14,563 nucleotides of DNA from Candidatus Zixiibacteriota bacterium. Its GTDB lineage: Bacteria > Zixibacteria > MSB-5A5 > CAIYYT01. This document shows, piece after piece, positions 14,522 through 14,563 of this stretch (position 1 is the first letter of the stretch; each line of letters starts with the position of its first letter). The stretch spans positions 1 through 14,563 of the forward strand of contig CAUJJY010000329.1 of assembly GCA_963205155.1 (NCBI GenBank), read 5' to 3'. Below the pieces are notes generated by a model. The model searched no databases. It had not been told where the DNA came from and worked only from the letters and a program-made list of their open reading frames with translations. Position numbers and translations under genes: made by a program.

Positions 14522-14563
14522 CCGATTAGCCTATTTGATTTTTCAAGGCAGGTCTCTTAGCAG

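Noticed and set aside
14522..14563. A tRNA after secG, as often seen in other genomes
   Set aside because: Only 42 bases remain and they show no acceptor stem or arm pattern.
1..14563. CRISPR array, phage, insertion sequence or defence island
   Set aside because: No regularly spaced direct repeats, transposase, integrase or nuclease-type gene is visible. The gene content is mainly housekeeping and envelope functions.

Overview
The window looks like chromosomal DNA from a Gram-negative (diderm) bacterium of moderate GC content. An outer-membrane barrel-like protein, several signal peptides and a secreted dockerin-tailed protein support this. The C-terminal 'DAVYLINYIFGGG' type of dockerin repeat, joined to an LVIVD-repeat protein, reminds me of uncultured FCB-group lineages such as candidate phylum Zixibacteria. 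That placement is recognition from memory, not a computed result.

Layout. (1) Positions 2-928, plus strand: the 3' end of a B12-binding-type radical SAM gene, then a small four-helix membrane protein. A hairpin follows directly. (2) Positions 989-3266, plus strand: a promoter with a perfect -35 box, then a large secreted protein with about 14 LVIVD beta-propeller repeats and a C-terminal dockerin-like pair. (3) Positions 3267-3538: a convergent intergenic stretch packed with hairpins, including a REP-like palindrome. (4) Positions 3539-6632, minus strand: a compact dTDP-L-rhamnose operon transcribed rfbA-rfbC-rfbB-rfbD, with overlaps of 8, 8 and 1 nt. (5) Positions 6633-7453: a divergent promoter region and a glycerophosphodiester phosphodiesterase gene whose transcript may be leaderless. 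(6) Positions 7563-9392: an exported protein with two retropepsin-like aspartic protease halves and a PDZ domain. (7) Positions 9445-14521, plus strand: a tight glycolytic cluster pfkA - outer-membrane protein - gapA - pgk - tpiA - secG. The longest gap inside it is 19 nt.

Function. The minus-strand operon would convert glucose-1-phosphate and dTTP to dTDP-L-rhamnose for surface polysaccharide. The plus-strand cluster carries fructose-6-phosphate through triose phosphates to 3-phosphoglycerate. The phosphofructokinase has the residues expected of the pyrophosphate-dependent type, so this step may be reversible. SecG belongs to the Sec translocon, and its gene commonly follows tpiA.

I found no mobile element, CRISPR array, rRNA, tRNA or defence system. 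Most of the window is housekeeping. The more unusual parts are the secreted propeller-dockerin protein, the tandem aspartic protease-PDZ protein, the barrel gene inside the glycolytic operon, the PPi-type phosphofructokinase and the hairpin cluster.
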